DNA of 64,000 nucleotides, taken from Flavobacterium sp. HBTb2-11-1. Its GTDB lineage: Bacteria > Bacteroidota > Bacteroidia > Flavobacteriales > Flavobacteriaceae. The position numbers and the translations under genes are program-made. The stretch is from positions 248,001-312,000 of the forward strand of contig NZ_WUMO01000007.1 of the NCBI RefSeq assembly GCF_009826975.1, read 5' to 3'. The number at the start of each line of letters is the position of its first letter. Positions within the stretch are counted from its first letter, which is position 1. Shown here piece by piece: positions 37,349 through 45,576 of this stretch. Below the pieces are notes generated by a model. It made no database searches. It saw only the letters and a list, made by a program, of their open reading frames with translations, and was not told where the DNA came from.

Positions 37349-38344
37349 CTATAAGACCATCAAATTACACCCACGAATATCAGAATTATCAAAACGTCCC
37401 AATACCTCGAAAGAGTTGTTCGAATATTTTTTGCCTAAATCCTGCGTAGCTATAAAAGAACATGAATTGATATTGGCTAAATCAATTACGTTTATTCCGC
37501 CAGTTTTTCCATCATTCACGTAAGTAAGAGCGTCTTCAGGATCGCGAACTAAAATATGCATCCAAGAAGGACATTCAAAAACACCTTCGCCAAGAGAATA
37601 GGCTTGCGCTAAAAGTTCGGTCATTCCATATTCTGAATGAATAGATGAAACGCCAAAACCTTTGCATAAAATGTCGTGCAATTCTTCACGAATCATTTCT
37701 TTGCGTTTCCCCTTCATTCCTCCAGTTTCCATAATAATGGTATTTTGAAGATTGAATTGATGTTTTTCGATTAAATCTAACAAAGCATAAGTGACCCCAA
37801 TTAAGATTACATTTTTACCAGCTTCGTCCAATTCAAGAAGTTTTTTGATTAAGTCGTCATGATTGTGCAAATAAAACCCGCTTTCAGGCTGATTAGAGAG
37901 TTTTATCAGATCTTCGACCATATAAATTAACGAAGAGCCTTCTCGTTCTAAATAAGACGGCAAAAGGGCTAAAACAACGTAATCCTCTATATTGCCGTAA
38001 AATTGAGAGAATCCTTTGCGGTAACTTTCCTCATATAGGGAAATATCGGTCACTAAATGTTTGCTGGTAATCATTCCGGTTGTACCACTGCTGGTAAAAG
38101 TTACTTGTGCAGGATCTGTATTAGAAACCACATTGTGACTTTTGAAAAACTGAATGGGTAAAAAAGGAATTTGCTGCAGTGATTTTACCTGCTGTGGGTT
38201 GATTTTTAAAAAATCACAAAAATCGCGATAGACTTTATTGTTCTCATGCTGAAAACGAAACACTTTTAGTGCTATTTTTTCAAATTGTTTCTGACTTGAA
38301 ATGGTAAAGATATCGTTGGCTGTGATCAAAACTTTTTTTTGCAA
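37349..38344 (-). CDS. LuxE-like acyl-protein synthetase family enzyme
   Basis: A member of the acyl-protein synthetase (LuxE) family, adenylating enzymes that activate a carboxylic acid. Of 331 residues, the visible motifs are the ATP-binding-like TFTSSGTTGMITS (about 82-94), ETGGMKGKRKEMIREELH and HSEYGMTELLAQAYS, as in the ANL fold. The natural substrate of the flavobacterial proteins is not known to me. No in-frame ATG lies near the start: the frame begins with TTG at 38344, and a TTG at 38329 (MITANDIF) is equally likely. Neighbour of the minimal T9SS protein. Confidence 0.8.
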   Translation of the reverse strand: MQKKVLITANDIFTISSQKQFEKIALKVFRFQHENNKVYRDFCDFLKINPQQVKSLQQIPFLPIQFFKSHNVVSNTDPAQVTFTSSGTTGMITSKHLVTDISLYEESYRKGFSQFYGNIEDYVVLALLPSYLEREGSSLIYMVEDLIKLSNQPESGFYLHNHDDLIKKLLELDEAGKNVILIGVTYALLDLIEKHQFNLQNTIIMETGGMKGKRKEMIREELHDILCKGFGVSSIHSEYGMTELLAQAYSLGEGVFECPSWMHILVRDPEDALTYVNDGKTGGINVIDLANINSCSFIATQDLGKKYSNNSFEVLGRFDNSDIRGCNLMVL

Positions 38345-38360
38345 AGATATTTATTTTTTA

Positions 38361-38510
38361 GTTTTCGGTCTCAGTTTTCAGTCTCAGTTTTCGGTGAGGA
38401 TTTTTACTAAAAGGTATAATTGAAAGAAGTGTTTAGTCACGGTTTTCGGTCGCATTGTTAGACAAAGTTTATAAACTGAAAACTGAGACTGCGACTGTAA
38501 ACCGAAAAAA
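38361..38510. repeat. Inverted repeat of CAGTTTTC type
   Basis: TCAGTTTTCAGTCTCAGTTT near 38370 is mirrored by AAACTGAAAACTGAGACTGC near 38471. It fills the space between the LuxE-like gene and the T9SS gene. Non-coding. Confidence 0.6.
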
Positions 38511-38530
38511 GCTCCAAAGGAGCTTTTTTT
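38505..38530 (-). terminator. Terminator of the minimal T9SS gene
   Basis: Perfect hairpin AAAAAAGCTCC / GGAGCTTTTTT, overlapping the gene's stop codon. Confidence 0.8.
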
Positions 38531-38867
38531 ATCTTATAATGAGTTTTCGTGTTGCCGATGCGTTCTGTTCGCTTATTTTGATGATATAAACACCAGGAGG
38601 CAGTTCTGAAACACTTAATTCTTTTGATACTAAATGCGCCTGCAATACTTTTTTGCCCAAAAGATCGAACACAATAATTTCTTTCTCTAAATCGTTTTTA
38701 GATGATATGTACACTTTTCCGTTTGTCACTGGGTTAGGATACAAGCTGAGACCCTCAATAGAAGTAGATTCTTGAGGTTTTGGTAATTGCTTACTATCTT
38801 GCGCCGCGACGCTAAGAGTAAAGAAAAATGCCAATAAGAAAGTAATATAAAAGTAGTTTTTTGCCAT
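38529..38867 (-). CDS. Minimal T9SS-sorted secreted protein
   Basis: A 112-residue protein made of a signal peptide (1-23, ending SVAAQ), a linker of about 20 residues, and a type A type IX secretion C-terminal sorting domain: LSLYPNPVTNGKVYI, IIVFDLLGKKVLQ, and LPPGVYIIKISEQN to KLIIR. It therefore carries almost no cargo. The start was set at the ATG at 38867, where the signal peptide begins. It has its own terminator. It may be a small surface peptide or a remnant of a larger secreted protein. Confidence 0.85.
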   Translation of the reverse strand: MAKNYFYITFLLAFFFTLSVAAQDSKQLPKPQESTSIEGLSLYPNPVTNGKVYISSKNDLEKEIIVFDLLGKKVLQAHLVSKELSVSELPPGVYIIKISEQNASATRKLIIR

Positions 38868-38926
38868 CGCATGTATTTGATTACCGTAAATATACAAAAA
38901 AAATTACAAAAATGACGCCAAAAAAA

Positions 38927-38953
38927 AACATCCTAAATATTTAGGATGTTTTT
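38927..38953. terminator. Hairpin upstream of the T9SS gene
   Basis: Perfect palindrome AAACATCCTAAATATTTAGGATGTTTT. No gene immediately precedes it on the + strand; on the minus strand it lies between the lipoprotein and T9SS genes and may isolate them. Confidence 0.5.
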
Positions 38954-39019
38954 AACATTATGGACTCTAGGTGATTAGGAATAAACTGTAATTTCAGGGG
39001 AACAACAAGCGGTAAAATG

Positions 39020-39055
39020 AAAAAGCTGCCTGAAATATTCAGGCAGCTTTTCTAT
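39020..39055 (-). terminator. Terminator of the beta-helix lipoprotein gene
   Basis: Stem AAAAGCTGCCTGAA / TTCAGGCAGCTTTT with T-rich flank, 20 nt past the stop. Confidence 0.8.
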
Positions 39056-39075
39056 TTTTTAGAATCTAATTTTTA

Positions 39076-40206
39076 TTATTTAGTCCAGTTAGCCCAAGTT
39101 GGTAACTCAGCTCCGTTACCAGCTCCAAGGTTTCCTGTAGTTGTTCCAGCTAATTTAGGACCCGTAAAATCAGTTACAGAAGCTCCAAAAGTATAGTTTG
39201 TGATAGTAAAGTTACCAGCAGCAAGATTTGCAGTTACACCTGCGTCTGCAGATAATTTAGCAAGAGCAGCAGGCATTCCGTCAGCAACATATACGTTAGT
39301 GTAAGTTTGTTTTCCACCACCTTCTTTGTAATTGATTGCTTTTTCGTCAGCTAAGAAAGTAGCCCCACCTTTAACGATAGAGATGTTGTTGATTTTAGCG
39401 TTTGTCATTGGAGTAGCTCCACTTGGATCTTTAGCGTTAGTAGACCCTTCAACACCAGCTTTAGAAACACCTTTAATGTATACGTTTGTAGCAGTACCTT
39501 GCCACCCGTCAGCAAAATCTAATGAATCATCATAAGAGTTAATGATTGTTAAGTTAGAAGCATTTACAGCTCCTCCAAAGAACTCAATTCCGTCATCACC
39601 ACTTTCGAAAGCGTAAATATCAGATACTATAGTTCCAGAACCTACTCCGAAGAAAGAAATTCCATTGTATTCTTTTTCAGCAGTATATTTAGAACCTGTG
39701 TAAGAAATTTTTAAGAAGTTAATGTTTCCAGAAGAATCTGCATTGTCATTTCCTCCGTAGCTTAAACCACCTACTTCAGAAGTACCATTATCTCCAGTAT
39801 TTACTTTACCATTACCAGCAATGATCAATCCACCCCAGTCACTTTGAGCAGGAGATGCTTTTCCAGAAGTCATAACAACTGGTTTAGCAGCAGTCCCATT
39901 GATGTTAATTTTAGCGTTTCTTTCTACAGCGATATATAAAGAAGTTGCTTCAGCAGTAGGAGAACTTTTGATTACTGTTCCAGCAGGAATTACTAAAGTA
40001 GCTCCACCTTTAACCACTAAGCCTCCAGTTAAAGTATAAGTTTGAGTAGGATCTAAAGTTACTGTACCGTCTTTAATTTCTCCTTTTAAATCGTCAACTT
40101 TTAAAACAAAAGAACTATTGTTAGTGTTTTTGTTATTATCATCAGAACTACAGCTTGTCAAAGTAAGTCCTAATATTGCAGCCATTGCAAATAAACTTTT
40201 TTTCAT
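39076..40206 (-). CDS. Secreted beta-helix lipoprotein of a phosphate-responsive locus
   Basis: A 376-residue surface or periplasmic lipoprotein (LTLTSCSSDDNNKNTNNSS, lipidated Cys near 19 with an acidic Asp/Asn stretch after it). The body is repetitive and beta-rich, with helix-like rungs: GGLVVKGGATLVIPAGTVI, WGGLIIAGNGKVNTGDNG and GDDGIEFFGGAVNASNLTI. It resembles right-handed parallel beta-helix proteins and has no visible enzyme motif. It follows the TonB receptor with a terminator between, and has its own candidate Pho box at 40257-40296. Confidence 0.8.
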   Translation of the reverse strand: MKKSLFAMAAILGLTLTSCSSDDNNKNTNNSSFVLKVDDLKGEIKDGTVTLDPTQTYTLTGGLVVKGGATLVIPAGTVIKSSPTAEATSLYIAVERNAKININGTAAKPVVMTSGKASPAQSDWGGLIIAGNGKVNTGDNGTSEVGGLSYGGNDNADSSGNINFLKISYTGSKYTAEKEYNGISFFGVGSGTIVSDIYAFESGDDGIEFFGGAVNASNLTIINSYDDSLDFADGWQGTATNVYIKGVSKAGVEGSTNAKDPSGATPMTNAKINNISIVKGGATFLADEKAINYKEGGGKQTYTNVYVADGMPAALAKLSADAGVTANLAAGNFTITNYTFGASVTDFTGPKLAGTTTGNLGAGNGAELPTWANWTK

Positions 40207-40239
40207 TTTGTTGTGTTTTATTGTTTTATTTATTCAAGG

Positions 40240-40296
40240 CAAAGTAAACGAACATATGTTTTTGCTGAGTTAAGATGATATTAACAATCCATTAAG
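40240..40296 (-). promoter_or_regulatory. Candidate Pho-box promoter of the lipoprotein gene
   Basis: Read on the minus strand: CTTAATG, GTTAATA, CTTAACT and a degenerate AAAAACA, each 7-mer exactly 11 nt from the next (+ coordinates 40290, 40279, 40268, 40257). The array ends 9 nt before TTACTTTG (40240-40247), a likely -7 element. The same geometry is seen at 43221-43299 and 45479-45546. Confidence 0.55.
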
Positions 40297-40351
40297 TATA
40301 CTGGGGTAAAAATGCATTGTCTTAATATAAAATTTACATTTCAATTTTGGA

Positions 40352-40383
40352 TAAAAAAAAGCGATTGGTTATCCAATCGCTTC
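40352..40383 (-). terminator. Terminator downstream of the TonB receptor gene
   Basis: Stem AAGCGATTGG / CCAATCGCTT with a T-run on the minus strand, 25 nt past the receptor stop. It separates the receptor from the lipoprotein gene, which has its own promoter signal. Confidence 0.75.
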
Positions 40384-40408
40384 TTGTAATTTATTGAATA
40401 TCTTTTTT

Positions 40409-43183
40409 TTAGAAAGTATAGTTTAAAGTAAGTCTAAGATCTGAACCTGCTTTGTAAGAAGTTACGGTGATGTCTCCTACAGACTCTTTTCCAGGTACTT
40501 CTCCCTGCTCTTGTACACGCTTAAAAGTTGGGTTTAAGATGTTATTGTAAATAAGACCAATTTTTAAGTTTTTAGTTAAGCTAGAGTTTACAATAAAGTC
40601 GAGTTTGTTTACGGCTTTATCAACCATGTTTCCAACTCTTGAAGTTCCAATTACAGCTAACTTATCTGAGAAATAAGAGTAAGATACTGTTGCTGAAAGA
40701 TCTGTGTTTTCTGAAAACTCATTTAAGAATGATAAGTTCGCATTGGCAAGGAAATTAGAAGCTCCTGTTAATTTACTTGACGTAAAAGTAAAGTTAGCTC
40801 CAAAATCATTTTCATTGTTTACTTTGTCATTGCTCAGATCTTGTTTAGTGTATAAATATGATCCGTTTGCGTCAAAAGAAAGTTTTGTTTTTAAGTTGTC
40901 TCTTTTTTCAATTTCAAAAAGATCTTTTCTATATTCAACTTCAACCCCAGCTACAGTTCCTTTGTCTCCTGTATTTGCATAAGAAATATCATTTGAAGAA
41001 GAGTTCAAGAACATTTCGTTGATTGGGTTTTGAATGATTTTACCAAAAGCAGTTACCGAAATTAACTCACTTGCTTTAGGGAAAAATTCCCATCCTAAAT
41101 CGAAGTTGTAATTTGTTGAAGCATATAATCTTGGATTTCCTTCGTATGCTTGTGCAACATCTTCGTAAATAATTGGCACTTTTTCTTTAAATTGAGGAAG
41201 AGTATAAGTCTTACTTGCAGAGAATTTTAAATTCTGTCTTTCATTCAAAGTATATTTTGAAATTAAGCTAGGTAAAATATTGAATTTAGAATCGTCAGAG
41301 TTTCCTCCAGATGGAACTGTTGTTGTGATATAGAAAACATTTTGATTTAATTGCTCTAATCTTGCTCCTAGTATTACGCTCAATCTTTCAGTTAAAGAAT
41401 ATTGAACATTAGCAAATGCAGCATTAATATCTAAATTTCCATTATATGTTTGGTGAATTCTGTTTGAGTAAGAAGACCCCCAATGTGCAGGATCTAAATA
41501 ATTATCTACATGGTGAATGTCTTCTTTAGGGAAAGAGATCGAAGTTCTGTTTGGGAAAAATGAAAATTGCTGCATATCATAATCTACATCTTTGAATTTT
41601 CCTGAGTAACCAACTGTTACTTTTCCTTTATAAGTATCATCACTTCCTTTTTTGAAGTTATAAGAAAGAGCAATATTTGCAGCGATTTCATTTTCTTTCA
41701 AGTCGTGAAAAAATCTATGGTTATTAATGTTTGAATTCGTAAAAAACGTGTAATCAATAGCATTAGGCGCGTACACGAAAGAGTTCTGCATACGATCTGG
41801 AATTGCGCTATCAGAAATACTATATCCAACTCCCCAGTTTAAATTCCACTGATCGTTAAATTTGCTTTTTCCTGTTAATTGGTTTACCACCAATTGAGTT
41901 CTTTCAAAAGTTCCACGTTTGATAAAACCGCTAATTTGCTGTTGAGCATCTCCACCACCGTCAAAGTTAATATTAGTTCCTTCATACTCGCTATAGTCTT
42001 GCTCACTAGAGTTTAAGAATAAAGAAGTAAAGAAGATAGAATGTTTGTTATTGATTTTATAATCAGCAGTACCCATAACTGTTGTTGTAGTATTATGTTT
42101 GTAAGCTGTTCTGATAAAATCAGAATAAATATCTCCGTCTGAAGTAATACCTCCTCGACTGTAACCTTGAGTAAATTTGTTTTTTGCACTGAAAGATCCA
42201 GTAACAAAAGCACCAATTGAACTTTCGTCGTTTATTTGAAATCTTTTTCCTCCAGATAAAGTGTAAAAAGCATTTAATACATTTTTACTTTCTTGTCTGT
42301 CCCAGCTTGTTGAATAGCTGTAGGGCAATAGTGGAGAATCCGGAACTCCTACTTTCTTAAATCCTGCATAAGTAGGTCCGTCTTGAAGGTAAAAATGATC
42401 TTGTCCTAAAACATTTGTATTTGCACCAGTACCAATTGAAACGTTAATGAATGGTTTTCCGCTGAATTTCTTTGCACTAATGTCAATATTAGCTCCTCCA
42501 AAGTCAGCATAGTTTTGAGATTCAAAAGTTTTACTAATTCCGATATTATCTACAATGTTTGTAGAGAAAATTTCTAAAAGAATGTTTTTGTTTGCTGGGT
42601 TATTTGATGGTAACGGAAGACCATTTAAAGTAGTTACATTATAACGGTCACCTAATCCTCTAACGAATACGTTTCCAGAATCATCTTGTTTAGAAACACC
42701 GCTTACTTTTGCAACAGCGTTAGCAACGTCATTAACTCCTTTTCTTGCAATTTCTTCAGCACCAATAGCAGCTTTAAATTGAACTGCATTTTTTTGATCT
42801 AATAATAATGCCGATTCTTTTTGTTTGTTTCCTGCAGAAGATTTTACAACTACATCTTTAAGTGTATAACTTCCAGACGAAAGCCCTTGATTAACTGTTA
42901 CAGTTTCATTTGCTTTTACAGCAACTGGAGCTTCAACAGATTCATATCCTAAAAAACTAAAGATTAAAGTATAATTTCCAGGATTTACGCTTAACGAATA
43001 TTTTCCGTCTACGTCGGTATTTACGCTAATATTTGTACCTTTAACTAAAACATTAGCAAATGGCAGAGCTGCGTTGTTCATATCCTTGTCAGTCAGAACT
43101 CCAGAAATCGTACCTTTGTTTTGCGCGATCGAAATCGTACAGATAAATAATGCAATAAAGAGAAATCTTAAATTGAATTTCAT
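40409..43183 (-). CDS. TonB-dependent receptor
   Basis: A 924-residue outer-membrane receptor: signal peptide (1-20), carboxypeptidase-like domain (about 25-110, GTISGVLTDKDMNNAALPFANVLV), plug domain (about 120-235, ENALLLDQKNAVQF onward with VFVRGLGDRYNVTTLNGLPLPS) and a 22-strand barrel ending DLRLTLNYTF. No SusD partner follows, so it is not of the SusCD type. The adjacent lipoprotein, PhoB/PhoR-like genes and OprP-like porin, and the candidate Pho box upstream, suggest uptake of a phosphorus compound. That is inference. Confidence 0.9.
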   Translation of the reverse strand: MKFNLRFLFIALFICTISIAQNKGTISGVLTDKDMNNAALPFANVLVKGTNISVNTDVDGKYSLSVNPGNYTLIFSFLGYESVEAPVAVKANETVTVNQGLSSGSYTLKDVVVKSSAGNKQKESALLLDQKNAVQFKAAIGAEEIARKGVNDVANAVAKVSGVSKQDDSGNVFVRGLGDRYNVTTLNGLPLPSNNPANKNILLEIFSTNIVDNIGISKTFESQNYADFGGANIDISAKKFSGKPFINVSIGTGANTNVLGQDHFYLQDGPTYAGFKKVGVPDSPLLPYSYSTSWDRQESKNVLNAFYTLSGGKRFQINDESSIGAFVTGSFSAKNKFTQGYSRGGITSDGDIYSDFIRTAYKHNTTTTVMGTADYKINNKHSIFFTSLFLNSSEQDYSEYEGTNINFDGGGDAQQQISGFIKRGTFERTQLVVNQLTGKSKFNDQWNLNWGVGYSISDSAIPDRMQNSFVYAPNAIDYTFFTNSNINNHRFFHDLKENEIAANIALSYNFKKGSDDTYKGKVTVGYSGKFKDVDYDMQQFSFFPNRTSISFPKEDIHHVDNYLDPAHWGSSYSNRIHQTYNGNLDINAAFANVQYSLTERLSVILGARLEQLNQNVFYITTTVPSGGNSDDSKFNILPSLISKYTLNERQNLKFSASKTYTLPQFKEKVPIIYEDVAQAYEGNPRLYASTNYNFDLGWEFFPKASELISVTAFGKIIQNPINEMFLNSSSNDISYANTGDKGTVAGVEVEYRKDLFEIEKRDNLKTKLSFDANGSYLYTKQDLSNDKVNNENDFGANFTFTSSKLTGASNFLANANLSFLNEFSENTDLSATVSYSYFSDKLAVIGTSRVGNMVDKAVNKLDFIVNSSLTKNLKIGLIYNNILNPTFKRVQEQGEVPGKESVGDITVTSYKAGSDLRLTLNYTF

Positions 43184-43220
43184 TTTTTTCAGTGTTGTGT
43201 TTGTGTCTTATTATTTTTGT

Positions 43221-43299
43221 GCAAAGAAAGAACCGCTCTGTGAAGTCCATGTTACCGACTTGTTATGTTTTTGTGTTGTTAAGATTATCAAATTGTTAC
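43221..43299 (-). promoter_or_regulatory. Candidate Pho-box promoter of the TonB receptor
   Basis: On the minus strand, six 7-mers follow each other at exactly 11-nt steps: CGTAACA, GATAATC, CAACACA, CATAACA, GGTAACA, CTTCACA (+ coordinates 43293, 43282, 43271, 43260, 43249, 43238). The last ends 9 nt before TTTCTTTG (43221-43228), a possible -7 element. The array lies in the divergent spacer with phoB and could serve that gene too. Confidence 0.6.
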
Positions 43300-43425
43300 G
43301 AGATTAAATTACGGTTAACACCATTTTTTAAAGGTTCTTTTGTTAGTATATTTACCCTGTGAAATAAGAAATATCGAATGTTTAATGAAGAAGTTTCGAT
43401 ATAAAAATCTCAATTTTTGCTATTT

Positions 43426-44109
43426 ATGAAAAAAACACAAACTAAGATTTTATTAGTTGACGATGAACCAGATATCTTAGAAATCGTTGGCTATAACCTT
43501 GCTCAGGAAGGCTATCAGATTGTTACAGCTTCTAATGGAAAAGATGCTATAGCAAAAGCGCAGAAAGAGCTGCCAGAACTAATCATTATGGACGTGATGA
43601 TGGCAGAAATGGACGGAATGGAGGCTTGCGAGCATATTAGAAAAATTCCAGAGTTAAATAATGTTATCATAACATTCCTTACAGCAAGAAGCGAAGATTA
43701 TTCTCAAGTAGCTGGTTTTGATGCCGGTGCTGATGACTATATTACTAAACCAATAAAACCAAAATTATTGGTCTCTAAAGTAAAGGCGCTGTTAAGAAGG
43801 TTAAAAGAACAGGAAGTTGTTACGGATACTTTAAATGTAGGCGGAATCGAAATTAATCGTGAGGAATACAAAATCATAAAAGGCAATGTAGAAATTGCTT
43901 TGCCAAGAAAAGAATTCGAATTGTTCTATCTATTAGCTTCAAAACCAGGGAAAGTTTTTAAAAGAGACGAAATCTTGGATAAAGTTTGGGGAAATGAAGT
44001 TGTAGTTGGAGGAAGAACGATCGATGTTCATATCAGAAAACTGCGCGAGAAAATTGGAGAAGATCTTTTTAAAACCATAAAAGGAGTTGGTTATAAATTT
44101 GAAGTTTAA
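43426..44109 (+). CDS. phoB: PhoB-like response regulator
   Basis: An OmpR/PhoB-family regulator of 227 residues. The receiver has VDDEP, phospho-Asp in ELIIMDVMMAEMDGM (about 54) and the Lys of YITKPIKP; the C-terminal winged helix has VGGIEINREEYKIIKG to EVVVGGRTIDVHIRKLREKIG. The ATG at 43426 was chosen over a TTG at 43417. The paired kinase is 218 nt downstream, across an inverted-repeat element. The phosphate role rests on the kinase, the porin and the shared promoter repeats. Confidence 0.85.
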   Translation: MKKTQTKILLVDDEPDILEIVGYNLAQEGYQIVTASNGKDAIAKAQKELPELIIMDVMMAEMDGMEACEHIRKIPELNNVIITFLTARSEDYSQVAGFDAGADDYITKPIKPKLLVSKVKALLRRLKEQEVVTDTLNVGGIEINREEYKIIKGNVEIALPRKEFELFYLLASKPGKVFKRDEILDKVWGNEVVVGGRTIDVHIRKLREKIGEDLFKTIKGVGYKFEV

Positions 44110-44126
44110 TAACTCACTATAAAGTT

Positions 44127-44291
44127 GAACCATATAAGTGATATAAGTTCATTTAATTATGGTTGCTTTCAAAATAAAAAAGCTCATTTTTGTCAAAGTT
44201 TTAACTTTGATAAAGATGGGCTTTTCAAAATTATTAGTTGTTCGAAAAAAAAGTTATTTTTAAATGAACTTATAGCACTTATATGGTGTAA
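44127..44291. repeat. Inverted-repeat element between phoB and phoR
   Basis: Ends are inverse: ACCATATAAGTGATATAAGT (within 44127-44156) and TAAATGAACTTATAGCACTT (within 44260-44290). A single such end, AAATGAACTTACAGCTCTTA, is also near 1551-1580. Inside is the TGTCAAAGTTTTAACTTTGA hairpin, flanked by AGCTC/GGGCT, which can act as a terminator. So phoB and phoR are not simply cotranscribed without interruption. Confidence 0.7.
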
Positions 44292-44327
44292 AAAAGTTTT
44301 TAATGGTTTATTATTTTAAATATTTCA

Positions 44328-45413
44328 ATGAAGATTAATTTTAAAAAAACATACAAATTTGCTATAAAATCGGCATTGTATATCAGTCTCTTTACAACAG
44401 CATTTGTGCTGATGTTGATGTCGCTATTTTATAAAAATCAATTAAAACACCAAGTTGCGTTTGGAATAATCTTCATTATCGTAATCTATATTTTTTCATT
44501 TCTCGTTTTGCAATATCGCGTAGAACGTTTTATTTACCGAAGAGTAAAGAAAATCTATGATGAGGTTTCATTGTTAGAATCAACAACCTTAATCAATCAG
44601 CCGATTAATACCGATATGGAAACGCTTTCGCGCGAAGTGAAAAAGTTCGCGACCGATAAAAAACTCGAAATCGAAATGCTTGAAATTCGTGAGCAATATA
44701 GAAGAGAGTTCTTAGGAAACGTTTCACACGAATTGAAAACACCTTTATTTACTGTTCAAGGTTACGTTTCTACTTTGCTTGATGGCGCAATGGACGATAA
44801 AAATATTAGAAAAAAATATTTAAAACGCGCCGAAAAAGGAGTAGAGCGTCTTATCTATATCGTAGAAGATTTGGATATGATTACTAAATTAGAATCAGGC
44901 GATTTGGATTTGAATATGACTGATTTTGATATTGTCGAATTAATTCAGAATGTCTTTGAACTGCTCGAAATGAAAGCAGACAAAAAGAAAATAAAACTGG
45001 CTTTTGAAAGTAAAAATGTACAGTCAGTCATGATTAGAGGAGATAAGGATAGAATTCAGCAGGTGCTGGAAAATCTGATTGTCAATTCAATTAAATACGG
45101 AAAGGAAGGCGGCTTGACTGAAGTTGGCGTCGTAAACTTAACTAAGAAAAAAGTTTTAATCCGCATTAGCGATAACGGCGAAGGTGTTGAAAAACAAAAC
45201 ATTCCCAGACTTTTTGAACGTTTTTACCGAGTGGATAAAAGCGGAACTAGATCTGAAGGCGGTTCTGGTTTAGGATTAGCGATTGTAAAGCATATTATTG
45301 AAGCACATAAAGAGAAAGTTTATGTAGAAAGTGAGTTCGGAATTGGCTCTGAATTCTCTTTTACGCTCGAAAAAGCAAATAAAACATCAAAAACTGACGT
45401 TAAAAAATCGTAA
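44328..45413 (+). CDS. phoR: PhoR-like sensor histidine kinase
   Basis: A membrane kinase of 361 residues with two N-terminal helices (about 11-32 and 38-60) separated by only a few residues, a short HAMP-like linker, the HisKA His in GNVSHELKTPLFTVQG (about 134) and a HATPase domain (N-box QQVLENLIVNSIKYGKEG; GSGLGLAIVKHIIE). There is almost no periplasmic sensor, as in PhoR, which senses phosphate through the Pst complex. No pst or phoU genes are in the window. ATG at 44328, after the inverted-repeat element. Confidence 0.83.
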   Translation: MKINFKKTYKFAIKSALYISLFTTAFVLMLMSLFYKNQLKHQVAFGIIFIIVIYIFSFLVLQYRVERFIYRRVKKIYDEVSLLESTTLINQPINTDMETLSREVKKFATDKKLEIEMLEIREQYRREFLGNVSHELKTPLFTVQGYVSTLLDGAMDDKNIRKKYLKRAEKGVERLIYIVEDLDMITKLESGDLDLNMTDFDIVELIQNVFELLEMKADKKKIKLAFESKNVQSVMIRGDKDRIQQVLENLIVNSIKYGKEGGLTEVGVVNLTKKKVLIRISDNGEGVEKQNIPRLFERFYRVDKSGTRSEGGSGLGLAIVKHIIEAHKEKVYVESEFGIGSEFSFTLEKANKTSKTDVKKS

Positions 45414-45478
45414 CGTCAGTTTTGCTAAAAGCCCTAAAACAAAGGTGTTTAACACTAAATAAACATTCCGATTTAGGC

Positions 45479-45546
45479 CATAACATTAAATTTTTATTAT
45501 AGTAACATCTGGTTAATGATTTCTTAACATAGGTGCTCCATCTTTG
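45479..45546 (+). promoter_or_regulatory. Candidate Pho-box promoter of the porin gene
   Basis: CATAACA (45479), an unmatched slot, AGTAACA (45501), GTTAATG (45512) and CTTAACA (45523) lie at 11-nt steps. The last ends 9 nt before CATCTTTG (45539-45546), a likely -7 element without a separate -33. This layout parallels PhoB-activated promoters, where the box replaces the -35 region. Confidence 0.6.
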
Positions 45547-45576
45547 CATCCTGAAATTAAGGGAATTACAGAACTA

